NCBI GenBank assembly: GCA_963665925.1
Contig: OY762511.1
Coordinates: 1,178,001 to 1,242,000, forward strand
DNA: 64,000 nt
Reading direction: 5' to 3'
Source: G963665925 sp963665925
GTDB taxonomy: Bacteria; Bacillota; Clostridia; Peptostreptococcales; Acidaminobacteraceae
The translations under genes were made by a program, and so were the position numbers. Shown piece after piece: positions 8,737 to 17,348 of this stretch (position 1 is the first letter of the stretch; each line of letters opens with the position of its first letter). Under the pieces are notes generated by a model, which had not been told where the DNA came from, searched no databases, and saw nothing but the letters and a program-made list of their open reading frames with translations.

Positions 8737-9581
8737 TGGATAACAGGGGAATCTTATATATATGCCCGACACCCATCGGGAATCTGGATGACATCACGTA
8801 TCGTGTGCTTAAAACGTTGAAAGAGGTTGACCTCATAGCAGCTGAAGATACACGTCATACCAAGAAGCTTCTCAATCACTTTGAAATCCATACACCGCTG
8901 TTCAGCTATCATGAGCACAATAAGGCCAAAGCGGGACCTGTACTCATTGAACGCATGCTTGAGGGCAAGAGCATTGCCATTGTAACAGATGCTGGGACAC
9001 CTGGTATTTCTGACCCGGGTGAGGATCTGATCAAGCTTGCCATCGACAGCGATTTGACTGTTGTGAGTCAGCCTGGTGCCACGGCATTTGTCACAGCTCT
9101 GGTAGCGTCAGGACTTCCAACGGGTAAGTTCATCTTTGAAGGCTTCCTTGACCGTCATAAGAAACGCCGCAAAGAGGCGCTGGAGGCTCTGCAGTACGAG
9201 ACCAGAACACTGATCTTTTACGAGGCCCCGCATCGACTTCTTCAGACGCTTGAGAGCATACAAGACGTCCTAGGTGATCGACGCATGACTGCAGCAAGAG
9301 AGCTGACCAAAAGGTATGAGACATTTACGCGCGGGAGAGTTTCAGAAGTGATTGCCCATTTTGATGAAAATGCACCGCGTGGAGAGTTTGTTCTTATTGT
9401 CGAAGGCGCTGATCCAGATGCCGTTCAGGTGAGTACAGACCCGAATATGGAGCTTTCCATAGAAGATCATCTGCGTGTGCTCATCGATACAGGCATGCGC
9501 AAGAAGGAAGCCGCTGCAGAGGTGGCCCTTGCCCGTGGGCTCAATAAGCGCGATGTCTATAAGCTTACAATAGATTTATAG
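8736..9581 (+). CDS. rsmI: 16S rRNA (cytidine-2'-O)-methyltransferase
   Basis: 281 residues of the tetrapyrrole methylase fold; it methylates the 2'-O of C1402 in 16S rRNA. Diagnostic blocks are CPTPIGNLDDITYR near residue 9, AAEDTRHTKKLL, VTDAGTPGISDPGE, and SQPGATAFVTALVASGLP. The length is normal. It is translationally coupled to the methyltransferase gene upstream. Confidence 0.95.
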   Translation: MDNRGILYICPTPIGNLDDITYRVLKTLKEVDLIAAEDTRHTKKLLNHFEIHTPLFSYHEHNKAKAGPVLIERMLEGKSIAIVTDAGTPGISDPGEDLIKLAIDSDLTVVSQPGATAFVTALVASGLPTGKFIFEGFLDRHKKRRKEALEALQYETRTLIFYEAPHRLLQTLESIQDVLGDRRMTAARELTKRYETFTRGRVSEVIAHFDENAPRGEFVLIVEGADPDAVQVSTDPNMELSIEDHLRVLIDTGMRKKEAAAEVALARGLNKRDVYKLTIDL

Positions 9582-9653
9582 CAAGGATTATGGTAGGATT
9601 ATATTGGACAGGTGGTCCTTAGGGTACTGCCTATGATGTAATCGGAGGACAAC

Positions 9654-9755
9654 ATGAAAGCTCAGCTCGCATATTCTACAATTTTATCGTCGCTGCCGGC
9701 TTCTTTGTTTGCAAAAACTGGCAATTATACTGCAAACGGGAAGGTGCGACAATAA
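9654..9755 (+). CDS. Candidate 33-residue small protein
   Basis: A short frame starting with ATG six bases after a good ribosome site (GGAGG at 9643-9647) and ending TAA at 9753. The peptide begins MKAQLAYSTILSSLPASLF, mildly hydrophobic then polar. I know no homologue. It lies in an otherwise empty 304-base gap between rsmI and the MFS gene, just before a terminator. The ribosome site is the only positive evidence, so it may equally be untranslated. Confidence 0.3.
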   Translation: MKAQLAYSTILSSLPASLFAKTGNYTANGKVRQ

Positions 9756-9798
9756 AATACTAAATTATGCTAGCAAATACAATTTCTGTCAATTATAG

Positions 9799-9825
9799 AA
9801 CCGAGCTGTATTGCTCGGTTTTTTT
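9799..9825 (+). terminator. Rho-independent terminator after rsmI
   Basis: Eight-base stem AACCGAGC with GCTCGGTT and loop TGTATT, followed by T5. It ends the rsmI transcript and the small frame before it. Confidence 0.9.
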
Positions 9826-9885
9826 GTGCGCACAAACGGGAGGCGGGAAAGATGACAGAGCGTGTATGGATGAAAGGAGCTCACC

Positions 9886-11112
9886 ATGAATCTGAGTGAA
9901 AAAGAAATGACTGAACCAATAATAAATAAAATAGGAAAGAACATCAATCGAGAGTACCGATTTACTTTTTTAATGAACTTTAGCCTCACACGAGGGCTTT
10001 GGATGATTTATCTTGCGTCAAAGGGCATGTCCCTTTTTCAGCTGGGGATTCTAGAATCCATTTTTCATCTGACATCATTTATGATGGAAATTCCGACAGG
10101 GGTTGTCGCCGATCTGTATGGAAGAAAAGTGAGCCGAGTCATCGGACGTATCTTTTCGGTGCTGGATTTTATCCTTGTACTCACAGGACAGGGATTCTGG
10201 GCGTATGCGCTCGCATTTGTCATTGCGGCGCTTTCCTACAATTTTGAGTCAGGTGCAGGGGAGGCACTCATTTATGACAGTCTCAAGACCCTGGATGACA
10301 CCAAACGGTTTATGAAAGTCACAGGAAAAAAGGAGCTGGTTTACCAGCTTACGAGCACAGCAGCCTTTATTCTAGGCGGGTTTATTGCAACAATTTCATA
10401 TACCTGGGTCTATTTGATTAGCATTCTTTTTGCCCTGGTATCGGTTTGGGAGAGCCTTTTCTTCACTGAGCCTGTGGTCTTTGAGAAATGCTCAAGCAGC
10501 ATACTGCATTCCATGAAACGTCAGATAAGAGAATCCATAGGGCAGATCCGTCAGAAACCGCGGATTGCTTACCTGTATCTATCCGTGAATACGCTGATAA
10601 CTTTTATCACAACCTTATTCTTTTATCTTCAGAATTATTATAAGAATCAAGGGGTCTCTGAGTCGAGCATAGGGATTATGCTGGCAGCTGCATCCGTATT
10701 CGGCGCATTTGCAGGCCTGTATGCACACAAGGCAGAGGCACGCTGGGGGGAACGGGTTCTTTTAAGGGTATTGCCTGTTCTTGTCAGTGGGGGACTTTGG
10801 CTGATAGCCCTAACCCGGTTTGAAGGGCTGGCATTCATATACCTGTCGGCGCTTGACGGCATTTTATTTGTAGTGACACGCGATTACATCAACCGGCTTA
10901 TACCGAGCGAACAGCGGGCAACCCTCCTGTCGGTGGACAGTATGATGTTTAGCATGAACATGATTGTTCTCTTTCCCATTGTAGGAATTATTGGTGACGC
11001 ACACTCCCTGAAAACAGCATTTCTGATGATGGCGTTTTATTCAACGCTTATAGTAGCTGGAAACCTCTTCCTGCTGGGACGGCTTGAGCGTATGGAGGCG
11101 ACTCAGGACTAA
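9886..11112 (+). CDS. Major facilitator superfamily transporter
   Basis: 408 residues with about twelve hydrophobic segments. The cytoplasmic loop 2-3 signature appears as GVVADLYGRKVSR, which is the MFS motif A. The protein looks like an efflux-type permease of the drug-resistance branch, but no substrate can be assigned. GGAG precedes the ATG. It lies alone between two terminators and interrupts the order rsmI-abrB seen in Bacillus. Confidence 0.85.
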   Translation: MNLSEKEMTEPIINKIGKNINREYRFTFLMNFSLTRGLWMIYLASKGMSLFQLGILESIFHLTSFMMEIPTGVVADLYGRKVSRVIGRIFSVLDFILVLTGQGFWAYALAFVIAALSYNFESGAGEALIYDSLKTLDDTKRFMKVTGKKELVYQLTSTAAFILGGFIATISYTWVYLISILFALVSVWESLFFTEPVVFEKCSSSILHSMKRQIRESIGQIRQKPRIAYLYLSVNTLITFITTLFFYLQNYYKNQGVSESSIGIMLAAASVFGAFAGLYAHKAEARWGERVLLRVLPVLVSGGLWLIALTRFEGLAFIYLSALDGILFVVTRDYINRLIPSEQRATLLSVDSMMFSMNMIVLFPIVGIIGDAHSLKTAFLMMAFYSTLIVAGNLFLLGRLERMEATQD

Positions 11113-11146
11113 AAGGCATAATCTATCAATAAGGCAAAAAAGTAAA

Positions 11147-11192
11147 AGGCACCGCGGATAAACTTAAGTGTTTATCTTGCGGTGCCACATTG
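11147..11192. terminator. Bidirectional terminator between MFS gene and abrB
   Basis: Long hairpin: GGCACCGC...GATAAAC pairs with GTTTATC...GCGGTGCC. A T6 run follows on the plus strand and TTTTAC then T6 on the minus strand, serving both convergent genes. Confidence 0.85.
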
Positions 11193-11210
11193 TTTTTTGC
11201 TGGACTAGCC

Positions 11211-11453
11211 TTAAAGCTTTTTCATTTCTTCGATACAGTCAGGGCAGATATTCTTACCTTTCAGGTTACGAACACCTTTTGCTTGACCACAGAAAATGCA
11301 TGCTGGCTCATATTTTTTAAGAATGATTGTGTCGCCCTCAACAAAAATTTCAAGTGCGTCCTTTTCACCAATGCTTAAAGTTCTTCTCAATTCGATTGGA
11401 ATTACCACACGGCCAAGTTCATCAACCTTACGTACAATACCAGTTGATTTCAT
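11211..11453 (-). CDS. abrB: AbrB/SpoVT-family transition-state regulator
   Basis: 80 residues. The N-terminal swapped-hairpin DNA-binding domain reads STGIVRKVDELGRVVIPIEL, as in AbrB. The C-terminal part has CIFCG and CPDC, a putative zinc knuckle common in clostridial AbrB proteins. The start at 11453 has GGAGGAG eight bases upstream; the longer frame to 11558 has no ribosome site. A TTGACT-N17-TATTCT promoter and a Spo0A-type box lie just upstream, the arrangement known for abrB repression by Spo0A in Bacillus. A role in stationary-phase and sporulation control is therefore likely. Confidence 0.93.
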   Translation of the reverse strand: MKSTGIVRKVDELGRVVIPIELRRTLSIGEKDALEIFVEGDTIILKKYEPACIFCGQAKGVRNLKGKNICPDCIEEMKKL

Positions 11454-11476
11454 TTTAACTCCTCCTCTTGACATTA

Positions 11477-11486
11477 TTCGACAAAA
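11477..11486 (-). promoter_or_regulatory. Spo0A box in the abrB leader
   Basis: TTTTGTCGAA on the minus strand, an exact match to the 0A-box consensus, just downstream of the predicted abrB start site. Phosphorylated Spo0A bound here would block abrB transcription. Confidence 0.65.
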
Positions 11487-11499
11487 TTCGCTTAATAAG

Positions 11500-11528
11500 A
11501 GAATACCAACGTTTACAATAAAAGTCAA
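11500..11528 (-). promoter_or_regulatory. abrB promoter
   Basis: Minus strand TTGACT (11528-11523), 17 bases, TATTCT (11505-11500); predicted start near 11493, about 40 bases before the abrB ATG. Confidence 0.75.
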
Positions 11529-11726
11529 CCACTTTTTTTCTACTTTCTGGTAAAACAATGAAAATCTTTAATTTTAATAGGCAGAAATAGTTAATATATG
11601 AACTTCCAGTATGCTTTTACCCAAAATTATACAATTAAAACACCTTAAATTTGGAAATATGGATAAATTTATTTTCCTATAGGTCGTCAACATCCTGTGA
11701 AAACTGGGAATTGGAAGCCTTTCGCA

Positions 11727-11746
11727 CTCGACAAAATACGACAAAA
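11727..11746 (-). promoter_or_regulatory. Two tandem Spo0A-like boxes
   Basis: TTTTGTCGTA and TTTTGTCGAG on the minus strand, back to back at a 10-base step, about 200 bases upstream of the abrB promoter. Each differs from the 0A consensus by one base. The rest of this gap (11529-11726 and 11747-11840) is AT-rich and I see no gene in it. Confidence 0.45.
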
Positions 11747-11840
11747 ACCTAATAAGAAAAATACTATATTTAGTAATATCATACATTACCAAAGTTCAAA
11801 TTGGCTAGGGTGTTTTGGCAAATCGTGGGTCTTCTAGTAA

Positions 11841-11890
11841 AAAAATAGCCATTTCCCAAGACCTTTAATCATAATCGGGGAAATGGCTAT
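11841..11890 (-). terminator. Terminator of the membrane coiled-coil gene
   Basis: Inverted repeat TAGCCATTTCCC with GGGAAATGGCTA (11846-11857 and 11878-11889). Read on the minus strand it is followed by T7. Confidence 0.85.
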
Positions 11891-11909
11891 CTAAATATTC
11901 TCTTTAGAA

Positions 11910-12428
11910 TTATTTTGAAATATCTTCCTGGTCTTCAGCCGATTGGGTTTTATTTTGAACACGGTCCATATCGAAGTCTGATTTGGGAACTTCCTTGCAT
12001 ACCATGACCGTCTCCTCGTCGTCCTCTGAAGCATCGGCATTGAAGTATGTATCGTAAAAGCTCTTCAGCATTGAGACCGTATGCATAAGTGAGGAAAACT
12101 TGCCTGCAAGACCGCTCTTTTCAGCAATGGCATCTGTGACATTGTCTGAGGTTTCAGCCAGATTGTCTACGGTCTGGTGAAATGCTTCCATGCCGTGTGC
12201 GACTTCACCGGTAATGACATTTACATTTTGCGTAATGCCGGGAAGCTCTTCCAAAATGGCATCAATTTCCTTGCTCTTGTTGTCCATGATTTTAGTAATC
12301 TTCCTGAAGGCGCCGTAGAATCTGATGAGGATCATCAGAATATAAACAAGAACGCCTGTTAAAAGTACCCATAGGACGAACATGCCCATGTCCTTGAAGG
12401 TTAATGATATATTAATTGCGCTATTCAT
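11910..12428 (-). CDS. Membrane-anchored coiled-coil protein, DUF948-like
   Basis: 172 residues. One N-terminal membrane helix (about residues 12-36) is followed by a long helical region (about 45-110) with spaced hydrophobics (TQNVNVITGEVAHGMEAF...VDNLAETSDNVTDAI), then an acidic tail with SEDDEETV. This is the layout of DUF948/YtxG-type general stress proteins, but similarity is by pattern only. ATG 12428 is preceded by GAGGTGAT, while the GTG at 12437 overlaps that site and is rejected. Transcribed alone with its own terminator. Confidence 0.65.
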   Translation of the reverse strand: MNSAINISLTFKDMGMFVLWVLLTGVLVYILMILIRFYGAFRKITKIMDNKSKEIDAILEELPGITQNVNVITGEVAHGMEAFHQTVDNLAETSDNVTDAIAEKSGLAGKFSSLMHTVSMLKSFYDTYFNADASEDDEETVMVCKEVPKSDFDMDRVQNKTQSAEDQEDISK

Positions 12429-12589
12429 AGGTATCACCTCAATTTGAAGTATGGTTAAGAATACGAGCGGTACATCATAATCATATCATAATTACGCCGC
12501 GCGTATGAATTCAATTCGACAGGGGCGTATATTCTCCTGCTTATTTTTGGTATGATTTATAGTAAAGACTTTCGAAAGGAGAAATTGAT

Positions 12590-13096
12590 ATGAAAGAAGT
12601 GAAGTTTCAGGAATTGTCCTCAGATTTTCTGACGCAGCTCGTAAGGGGTGCATTTCTTACCGTTAAGCAAGACGAGCAGGTCAATACGATGACAATCGGA
12701 TGGGGCAACGTGGGGTATATATGGAATAAACCCATGCTGGTTGTACCAGTACGGTACTCACGTCATACATATACCATGATCGATACGGCGCAGACCTTCA
12801 CGGTAAGCGTGCCTGTGAAAAAGGACATGAAGGCGGCACTGGCATTTTGCGGAACAAAATCCGGAAGAGATATGGATAAGATAAAGACTGCAGGTCTGAC
12901 CCTTGCAGAGGCACAGGTGGTCGATACCCCAATCATTTCAGACTGTGATCTGCATATTGAATGCAAGGTTGCTTACAAGCAGGCCATGGAGCCGGGAACC
13001 CTCAATGCTGATATCCGCGGTGCACATTATTCAAAAGGCGATTTTCACGTTCTCTATTACGGAGAGATCGTCAAAGCCTACTATACCGAAGCCTAA
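12590..13096 (+). CDS. Flavin reductase-like FMN-binding protein (flavoredoxin type)
   Basis: 168 residues of the split beta-barrel flavin reductase family: VRGAFLTVKQDEQVNTMTIGWG is the FMN phosphate-binding strand-turn, VVPVRYSRHTY and TFTVSVP follow, and the C-terminal HVLYYGEIVKAY closes the barrel. Members transfer electrons via bound FMN; the partner is unknown. AAAGGAG lies at good distance from the ATG. Monocistronic, ending at a hairpin shared with the convergent gene. Confidence 0.85.
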   Translation: MKEVKFQELSSDFLTQLVRGAFLTVKQDEQVNTMTIGWGNVGYIWNKPMLVVPVRYSRHTYTMIDTAQTFTVSVPVKKDMKAALAFCGTKSGRDMDKIKTAGLTLAEAQVVDTPIISDCDLHIECKVAYKQAMEPGTLNADIRGAHYSKGDFHVLYYGEIVKAYYTEA

Positions 13097-13113
13097 GGCA
13101 GGCATTGCGATAA

Positions 13114-13150
13114 AAAGGAAAGCCGTCATTTTAAGTACGGCTTTCCCTTT
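13114..13150. terminator. Hairpin between convergent genes
   Basis: AAGGAAAGCCGT pairs with ACGGCTTTCCCTT around loop CATTTTAAGT. Flanking A and T runs are short, so termination may be moderate in both directions. Confidence 0.65.
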
Positions 13151-13173
13151 GAATTTTACATTGGAAGTTTGAG

Positions 13174-13575
13174 TTAGAGCACATCAAAGCGGTTGCCGTT
13201 GATGTTGACGGATTTTGCTTCAATATACATGCTGGAATCATTCAGACTGATTGCGAAGTTTGGGATGGATATTTCAATAGGTGATTCAGTCATTGAAAGC
13301 TCAGGGAGAGATTTGACCGAAGCAAATTCACCAAAGCCGGCCTTGTGGTAGGCAATCGAATGAATCAGGTCCTTTTTCGAGTCCGCAGTCAGTGCTGTGT
13401 CAGAATCATCTATATAATAGAAAGCATCTACGCCGTCAAATTCCAGATCGACGTGATCTGAAGCAGCTGGAGTCAGCTTAAATGATATTTTCTTGTCCTC
13501 CAGATTAATTTGGAGTGCATCGATTTTGCTCGCATCCAGTTGGCATAGCCAAGGATTGAGTTCTGATGGGATCAT
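13174..13575 (-). CDS. Conserved-looking hypothetical protein
   Basis: 133 residues, soluble, acidic, with alternating beta-strand pattern and no membrane segment or recognisable motif. The start at 13575 is chosen because GAGGTGAT lies eight bases upstream; a longer frame to 13611 lacks a ribosome site. It is transcribed alone, opposite to its neighbours, and its end meets the hairpin shared with the flavoprotein gene. I do not recognise the family. Confidence 0.6.
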   Translation of the reverse strand: MIPSELNPWLCQLDASKIDALQINLEDKKISFKLTPAASDHVDLEFDGVDAFYYIDDSDTALTADSKKDLIHSIAYHKAGFGEFASVKSLPELSMTESPIEISIPNFAISLNDSSMYIEAKSVNINGNRFDVL

Positions 13576-13730
13576 ATAATCACCTCGTTTGTTCTTACCT
13601 GTTTTACTCATAATGTTTTATCATACATGCCAGGGTTAATCAACTGATTTTTGTTTTTCTTTATAATCAATTTTCCTTGAAGTTACGGATGCCTTCCCAT
13701 GACTGCAAAGTAATTTCACAGGTACCGGAC

Positions 13731-13759
13731 TTGTTAGACTGAACATGCCGTGTTATAAT
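13731..13759 (+). promoter_or_regulatory. Promoter of the metG T-box leader
   Basis: TTGTTA, 17 bases, TATAAT, with predicted start near 13766, where the T-box leader begins. Confidence 0.75.
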
Positions 13760-13765
13760 ACAGCG

Positions 13766-14030
13766 TAACAAGATTTTGGAAAAGCGATGATGGGAAGAGT
13801 AAGTTTCAATGAAGTCAAAGAGAGCCGGAAGCAGGTGGGAACCGGTACGGATGAGAAGCTGAACATGGCCCCTGAGCTCCTGAGCTGAAGATTGAAGTAG
13901 GTTCTGGCGGTTTGCACCCGTTAACATGCGTGTGACACGTTCACACTGAGGCGTTTTCAGAGATGAAAGCGTGAAATAGGGTGGTAACACGAGACAATCT
14001 TCGTCCCTTTGCGGATGGAGTTTTTTTATT
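13766..14030 (+). promoter_or_regulatory. T-box riboswitch, Met specifier
   Basis: tRNA-sensing leader upstream of metG. Visible parts are the Stem I start GATGATGGGAAGAGTA (near 13786), the internal AGAGAGCCGGAAGC and GGTGGGAACC elements, a probable specifier ATG at 13865-13867 in the context GAACATGGCC, and the conserved T-box AGGGTGGTAACACGAGA at 13978-13994. A terminator hairpin follows (CGTCC with GGATG) and T7 at 14021. Uncharged tRNA-Met would stabilise the antiterminator and allow metG expression. The structure was read by eye, so helix boundaries are approximate. Confidence 0.9.
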
Positions 14031-14262
14031 TTTTTGCGAAAAAGGCAAAGAAATGCGTTCCTATGAGCGAAGCGCCCATTCAAATGAAATTTGAAATGGG
14101 CGCTTCGCTCATAGGAACATATGGCGCGCAAAGCGACAAGAGCAATCAAAGATTGCTCTGTGCATTTATTAATTCAGAGAACTCTGGAGCAATCAAAGAT
14201 TGCTCTGTGCATTTACTGATGTAAAAAATACAGTGCAATCAAAGTTTGCGCACAGTAGCACC
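14031..14262. repeat. Hairpin repeat element, single diverged copy
   Basis: Starts in the T-tract of the T-box terminator. GGCAAAGAAATGC leads into a 24-base perfect inverted repeat (14057-14080 with 14095-14118), then ATATGGCGCGC, AAGCGACA and the small hairpin GAGCAATC...GATTGCTC. The small hairpin recurs at 14180-14206 and, diverged, at 14234-14254. The same flanks and small hairpin occur at 48.7 kb, but the arms of the large hairpin differ in sequence. It fills most of the gap between the T-box and metG. Confidence 0.75.
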
Positions 14263-14359
14263 GAAGTATAAAATGGAATAGGGTATGAACACTGGAAAAG
14301 CTAATTCTAAAGACAGACATAAAGTGAATGAAGTAAGGTGTAATAAAGGAGGAAAAAGT

Positions 14360-16303
14360 ATGTCAAAGGGCACGTATTATGTAACAACGCCAATCTACTA
14401 TCCGAGTTCGAACTTGCATATTGGGCACACGTATACGACGGTGGCTGCAGATGCCATTGCAAGATTCAAGAGAGCAACGGGCTATGAGGTTATGTTCCTG
14501 ACAGGAACAGACGAGCACGGACAGAAAATTGAAACGGTAGCCAAGGAAAAAGGCATGGCGCCAAAGGAATATCTGGATGGCATGATCGAAGGCATCAAGT
14601 CCCTGTGGAATACAATGGAGATTTCATACGATTACTTTATCCGTACGACGGATGAAGACCATAAAGCCCGCGTACAGGCAATTTTCCAAAAACTTTATGA
14701 CAATGGTGACATTTACAAGGGTGAATATGAGGGCATGTACTGTACGCCTTGTGAATCATTCTGGACAGAGTCTCAGCTTGACGAAGGCAAATGTCCTGAC
14801 TGTGGTCGCCCTGTTCAAACAACAAAGGAAGAAGCTTATTTCTTTAAGCTTTCAAAATATCAAAGCCGAATCCGCGACCTGCTTGCTGGCGGAGAGTTTC
14901 TGCTTCCGGCATCGCGCGCTAATGAAATGATTAAGAACTTTATCGATCCGGGTCTTGAAGACCTATGCATCACACGTACAAGCTTCGACTGGGGTATCCC
15001 GGTACCGTTTGATGAAAAGCATGTCATTTATGTATGGCTGGATGCCCTAAGCAATTACGCAACAGCACTGGGCTTTCCTGAGGAAACTGAAAAGTACAAG
15101 AAGTTCTGGCCTGCAGATGTGCACTTGGTAGGTAAGGAAATTGTACGATTCCACACGATCATTTGGCCAGCTATGCTGATGGCTCTGGGTGCACCGCTGC
15201 CAAAGATGGTCTTTGGCCACGGCTGGCTGCTCCTTGATGGCGGCAAGATGTCTAAGTCAAAGGGCAATGTTGTTGACCCGGTTGTCCTAATCGAGCGTTA
15301 CAGCGTTGATGCACTGAAGTACTTCCTACTTAGAGAGTACAGCTTCGGTTCTGACGGCAACTTCAACAATGAAGTGCTGCTGAACAGAATCAACTCCGAC
15401 CTTGCAAACGACCTCGGGAACCTAGTTAGCCGAAGTGTTGCCATGGTTGAAAAGTACAACGCTGGTGAGATTGTGAAGTCTCAGGCGATTCTGGAGTTTG
15501 ATGAAGACCTTAAAAAGCTTGCGGTATCGACTGCAAACCGTGTAGAAACAAAAATGGAAGTTCTGGACTACTCCAATGCACTCGAAGAGATTTGGAAATT
15601 TATCCGCAGAACCAACAAATATATTGATGAGACAATGCCTTGGGCCCTTGCTAAGGATGAAGCAAAGAAGGCTGAGCTCGATACAGTGCTGTACAATCTG
15701 ATTGAAAGCATTCGTATTATTTCAGTGCTGATTCAGCCGTTCATGCACCACACATCACGTGGTATCTGGGAACAGATTGGCCTTGAAGAAGGTGAAAAGA
15801 CAGTTTGGGAATCTTCTAAGATTTTTGGTCTGACTGAAGCTGGATCAAAGGTTGAAAAGGGGGAATCCCTATTCCCGCGTATCGATGTAAAGAAAGAAAT
15901 CGAAGCCCTGGACGCGCTTGGCGGAAAGAAAGAAGAGCCAAAGGCTGAGAAAAAGGAAAAGAAAGAAAAGAAATCTAAGGTGAAAGAAGAAATCACAATT
16001 GACGACTTCGCAAAGCTGGACCTCAAGGTTGCAGAAATTGTTTCTGTTGAAAAGCATCCAGACGCGGACAAGCTTCTGGTTCTACAGCTTAAAGTCGGTG
16101 AAGAAACGCGTCAGGTCGTGTCAGGTATTGCAGGACATTACACACCAGATGCGCTTGTGGGCGAAACCGTGATTCTTGTTTCCAACCTCAAGCCAGTCAA
16201 GCTGCGCGGTGTTCTTTCTCAAGGCATGATTCTGGCCGCAACATCGGGTAAGAAGCTGAAGCTTGTTTCTGTAGACATGGAGTCGGGCGCAACAGTATCT
16301 TAA
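14360..16303 (+). CDS. metG: Methionyl-tRNA synthetase
   Basis: 647 residues; charges initiator and elongator tRNA-Met. Class I signatures are SNLHIGHTY near residue 15 and KMSKSKGN near residue 300. The zinc-binding insertion carries CTPCESFW and CPDCGRP. After a lysine/glutamate-rich linker (about 535-550) there is the C-terminal Trbp111-like tRNA-binding domain (FAKLDLKVAEIVSVEKHPDADKL onward). AAAGGAGG lies at optimal distance before the ATG at 14360; an in-frame ATG at 14285 lies within the repeat tail and has no ribosome site. Expression is controlled by the T-box leader upstream. Confidence 0.97.
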   Translation: MSKGTYYVTTPIYYPSSNLHIGHTYTTVAADAIARFKRATGYEVMFLTGTDEHGQKIETVAKEKGMAPKEYLDGMIEGIKSLWNTMEISYDYFIRTTDEDHKARVQAIFQKLYDNGDIYKGEYEGMYCTPCESFWTESQLDEGKCPDCGRPVQTTKEEAYFFKLSKYQSRIRDLLAGGEFLLPASRANEMIKNFIDPGLEDLCITRTSFDWGIPVPFDEKHVIYVWLDALSNYATALGFPEETEKYKKFWPADVHLVGKEIVRFHTIIWPAMLMALGAPLPKMVFGHGWLLLDGGKMSKSKGNVVDPVVLIERYSVDALKYFLLREYSFGSDGNFNNEVLLNRINSDLANDLGNLVSRSVAMVEKYNAGEIVKSQAILEFDEDLKKLAVSTANRVETKMEVLDYSNALEEIWKFIRRTNKYIDETMPWALAKDEAKKAELDTVLYNLIESIRIISVLIQPFMHHTSRGIWEQIGLEEGEKTVWESSKIFGLTEAGSKVEKGESLFPRIDVKKEIEALDALGGKKEEPKAEKKEKKEKKSKVKEEITIDDFAKLDLKVAEIVSVEKHPDADKLLVLQLKVGEETRQVVSGIAGHYTPDALVGETVILVSNLKPVKLRGVLSQGMILAATSGKKLKLVSVDMESGATVS

Positions 16304-16379
16304 TTTCATAAGAAAGCGTCAGCAGACCTGAAATGAGAATCCCTCGGGAATTTTGAAATCGGAATGCCGGCGTGCTATG

Positions 16380-16430
16380 AGGACCTTGAACTGCCTTTTT
16401 GCAAAGGGACAGGATTCAAGGTCCTTTTTT
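16380..16430 (+). terminator. Terminator after metG
   Basis: AGGACCTTGAA pairs with TTCAAGGTCCT (16380-16390, 16415-16425), then T6. Confidence 0.9.
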
Positions 16431-16542
16431 GTATAGGGCCTTTAAAAAGTGGGTAAGTACCCTTCGCGGGGATGTCCTCTTGCAAATTGTGCGCTCATTT
16501 TTATATAATGAGTCGTAGTGTTATGAATAGGAGGATAAATCC

Positions 16543-17313
16543 ATGCTGTTTGATTCACATGCACATTTGACAGATAGAAGATTTAATGAAGATAGAGAAG
16601 AGACCATACAACGCGCCTTTGACAGTGGCGTCGAATATATTATGAATCCTGGTGCCGATTTTGAATCGTCTGTGGAAGCCATAGAGCTGGCAGAGTCCCA
16701 CGAGCGCATTTTTGCGGCAGTAGGGGTGCATCCTCATGATGCCAAGACGATGGATGAGAGCATGCTGATGCTCCTGGAATCCATGGCCAAGAAAGATAAG
16801 GTAAAAGCTATAGGTGAAATCGGACTTGATTTCCACTATGACAATTCGCCGCGTGACGTTCAGCGTCACTGGTTCAGAGAACAGATTAGAATGGCGAAGC
16901 GTGTTGGAAAACCGATTATTATACATGACAGGGAAGCCAATCAGGAGACCTTTGATATTCTGAAGGAGGAGGGGGCCTTTGAGAATGGTGTACTCATGCA
17001 CTGCTATTCAGGGAGTGCAGAGCTCGCAAGACAGTATGTGAAGCTGGGTGCCTATATTTCAATCGCCGGTCCTGTGACTTATAAGAATGCCAGAAAAACC
17101 GTTGAGGTTGCTGAGCAGGTTGACCTGGGCCATTTGATGATAGAAACGGACAGTCCCTATTTGACGCCCGTACCCAACCGTGGAAAACGCAATGAGTCGG
17201 CATATGTTCGCCTGGTGGCGGAGCGTATTGCTGAAATCAGAGGGATTTCCGTGGAAGAGGTTGCCGAGGCGACACTGAATAATGCAAAACGTTTCTTTAA
17301 CATCAAGAGCTAG
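16543..17313 (+). CDS. tatD: TatD-family metal-dependent DNase
   Basis: 256-residue TIM-barrel hydrolase. Metal ligands are in SHAHLTD near residue 4, in GEIGLDFHYD near residue 90, in IIHDREA, in LMHCYSG, and in IETDSPYLTP. Members of this family (yabD in Bacillus) have 3'-5' exonuclease activity on DNA. It follows metG as in Bacillus and opens the tatD-yabE-rnmV-ksgA run. Confidence 0.93.
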   Translation: MLFDSHAHLTDRRFNEDREETIQRAFDSGVEYIMNPGADFESSVEAIELAESHERIFAAVGVHPHDAKTMDESMLMLLESMAKKDKVKAIGEIGLDFHYDNSPRDVQRHWFREQIRMAKRVGKPIIIHDREANQETFDILKEEGAFENGVLMHCYSGSAELARQYVKLGAYISIAGPVTYKNARKTVEVAEQVDLGHLMIETDSPYLTPVPNRGKRNESAYVRLVAERIAEIRGISVEEVAEATLNNAKRFFNIKS

Positions 17314-17348
17314 CTTTATACGCTTAATTTCAATTTGAGGAGGCAAGT

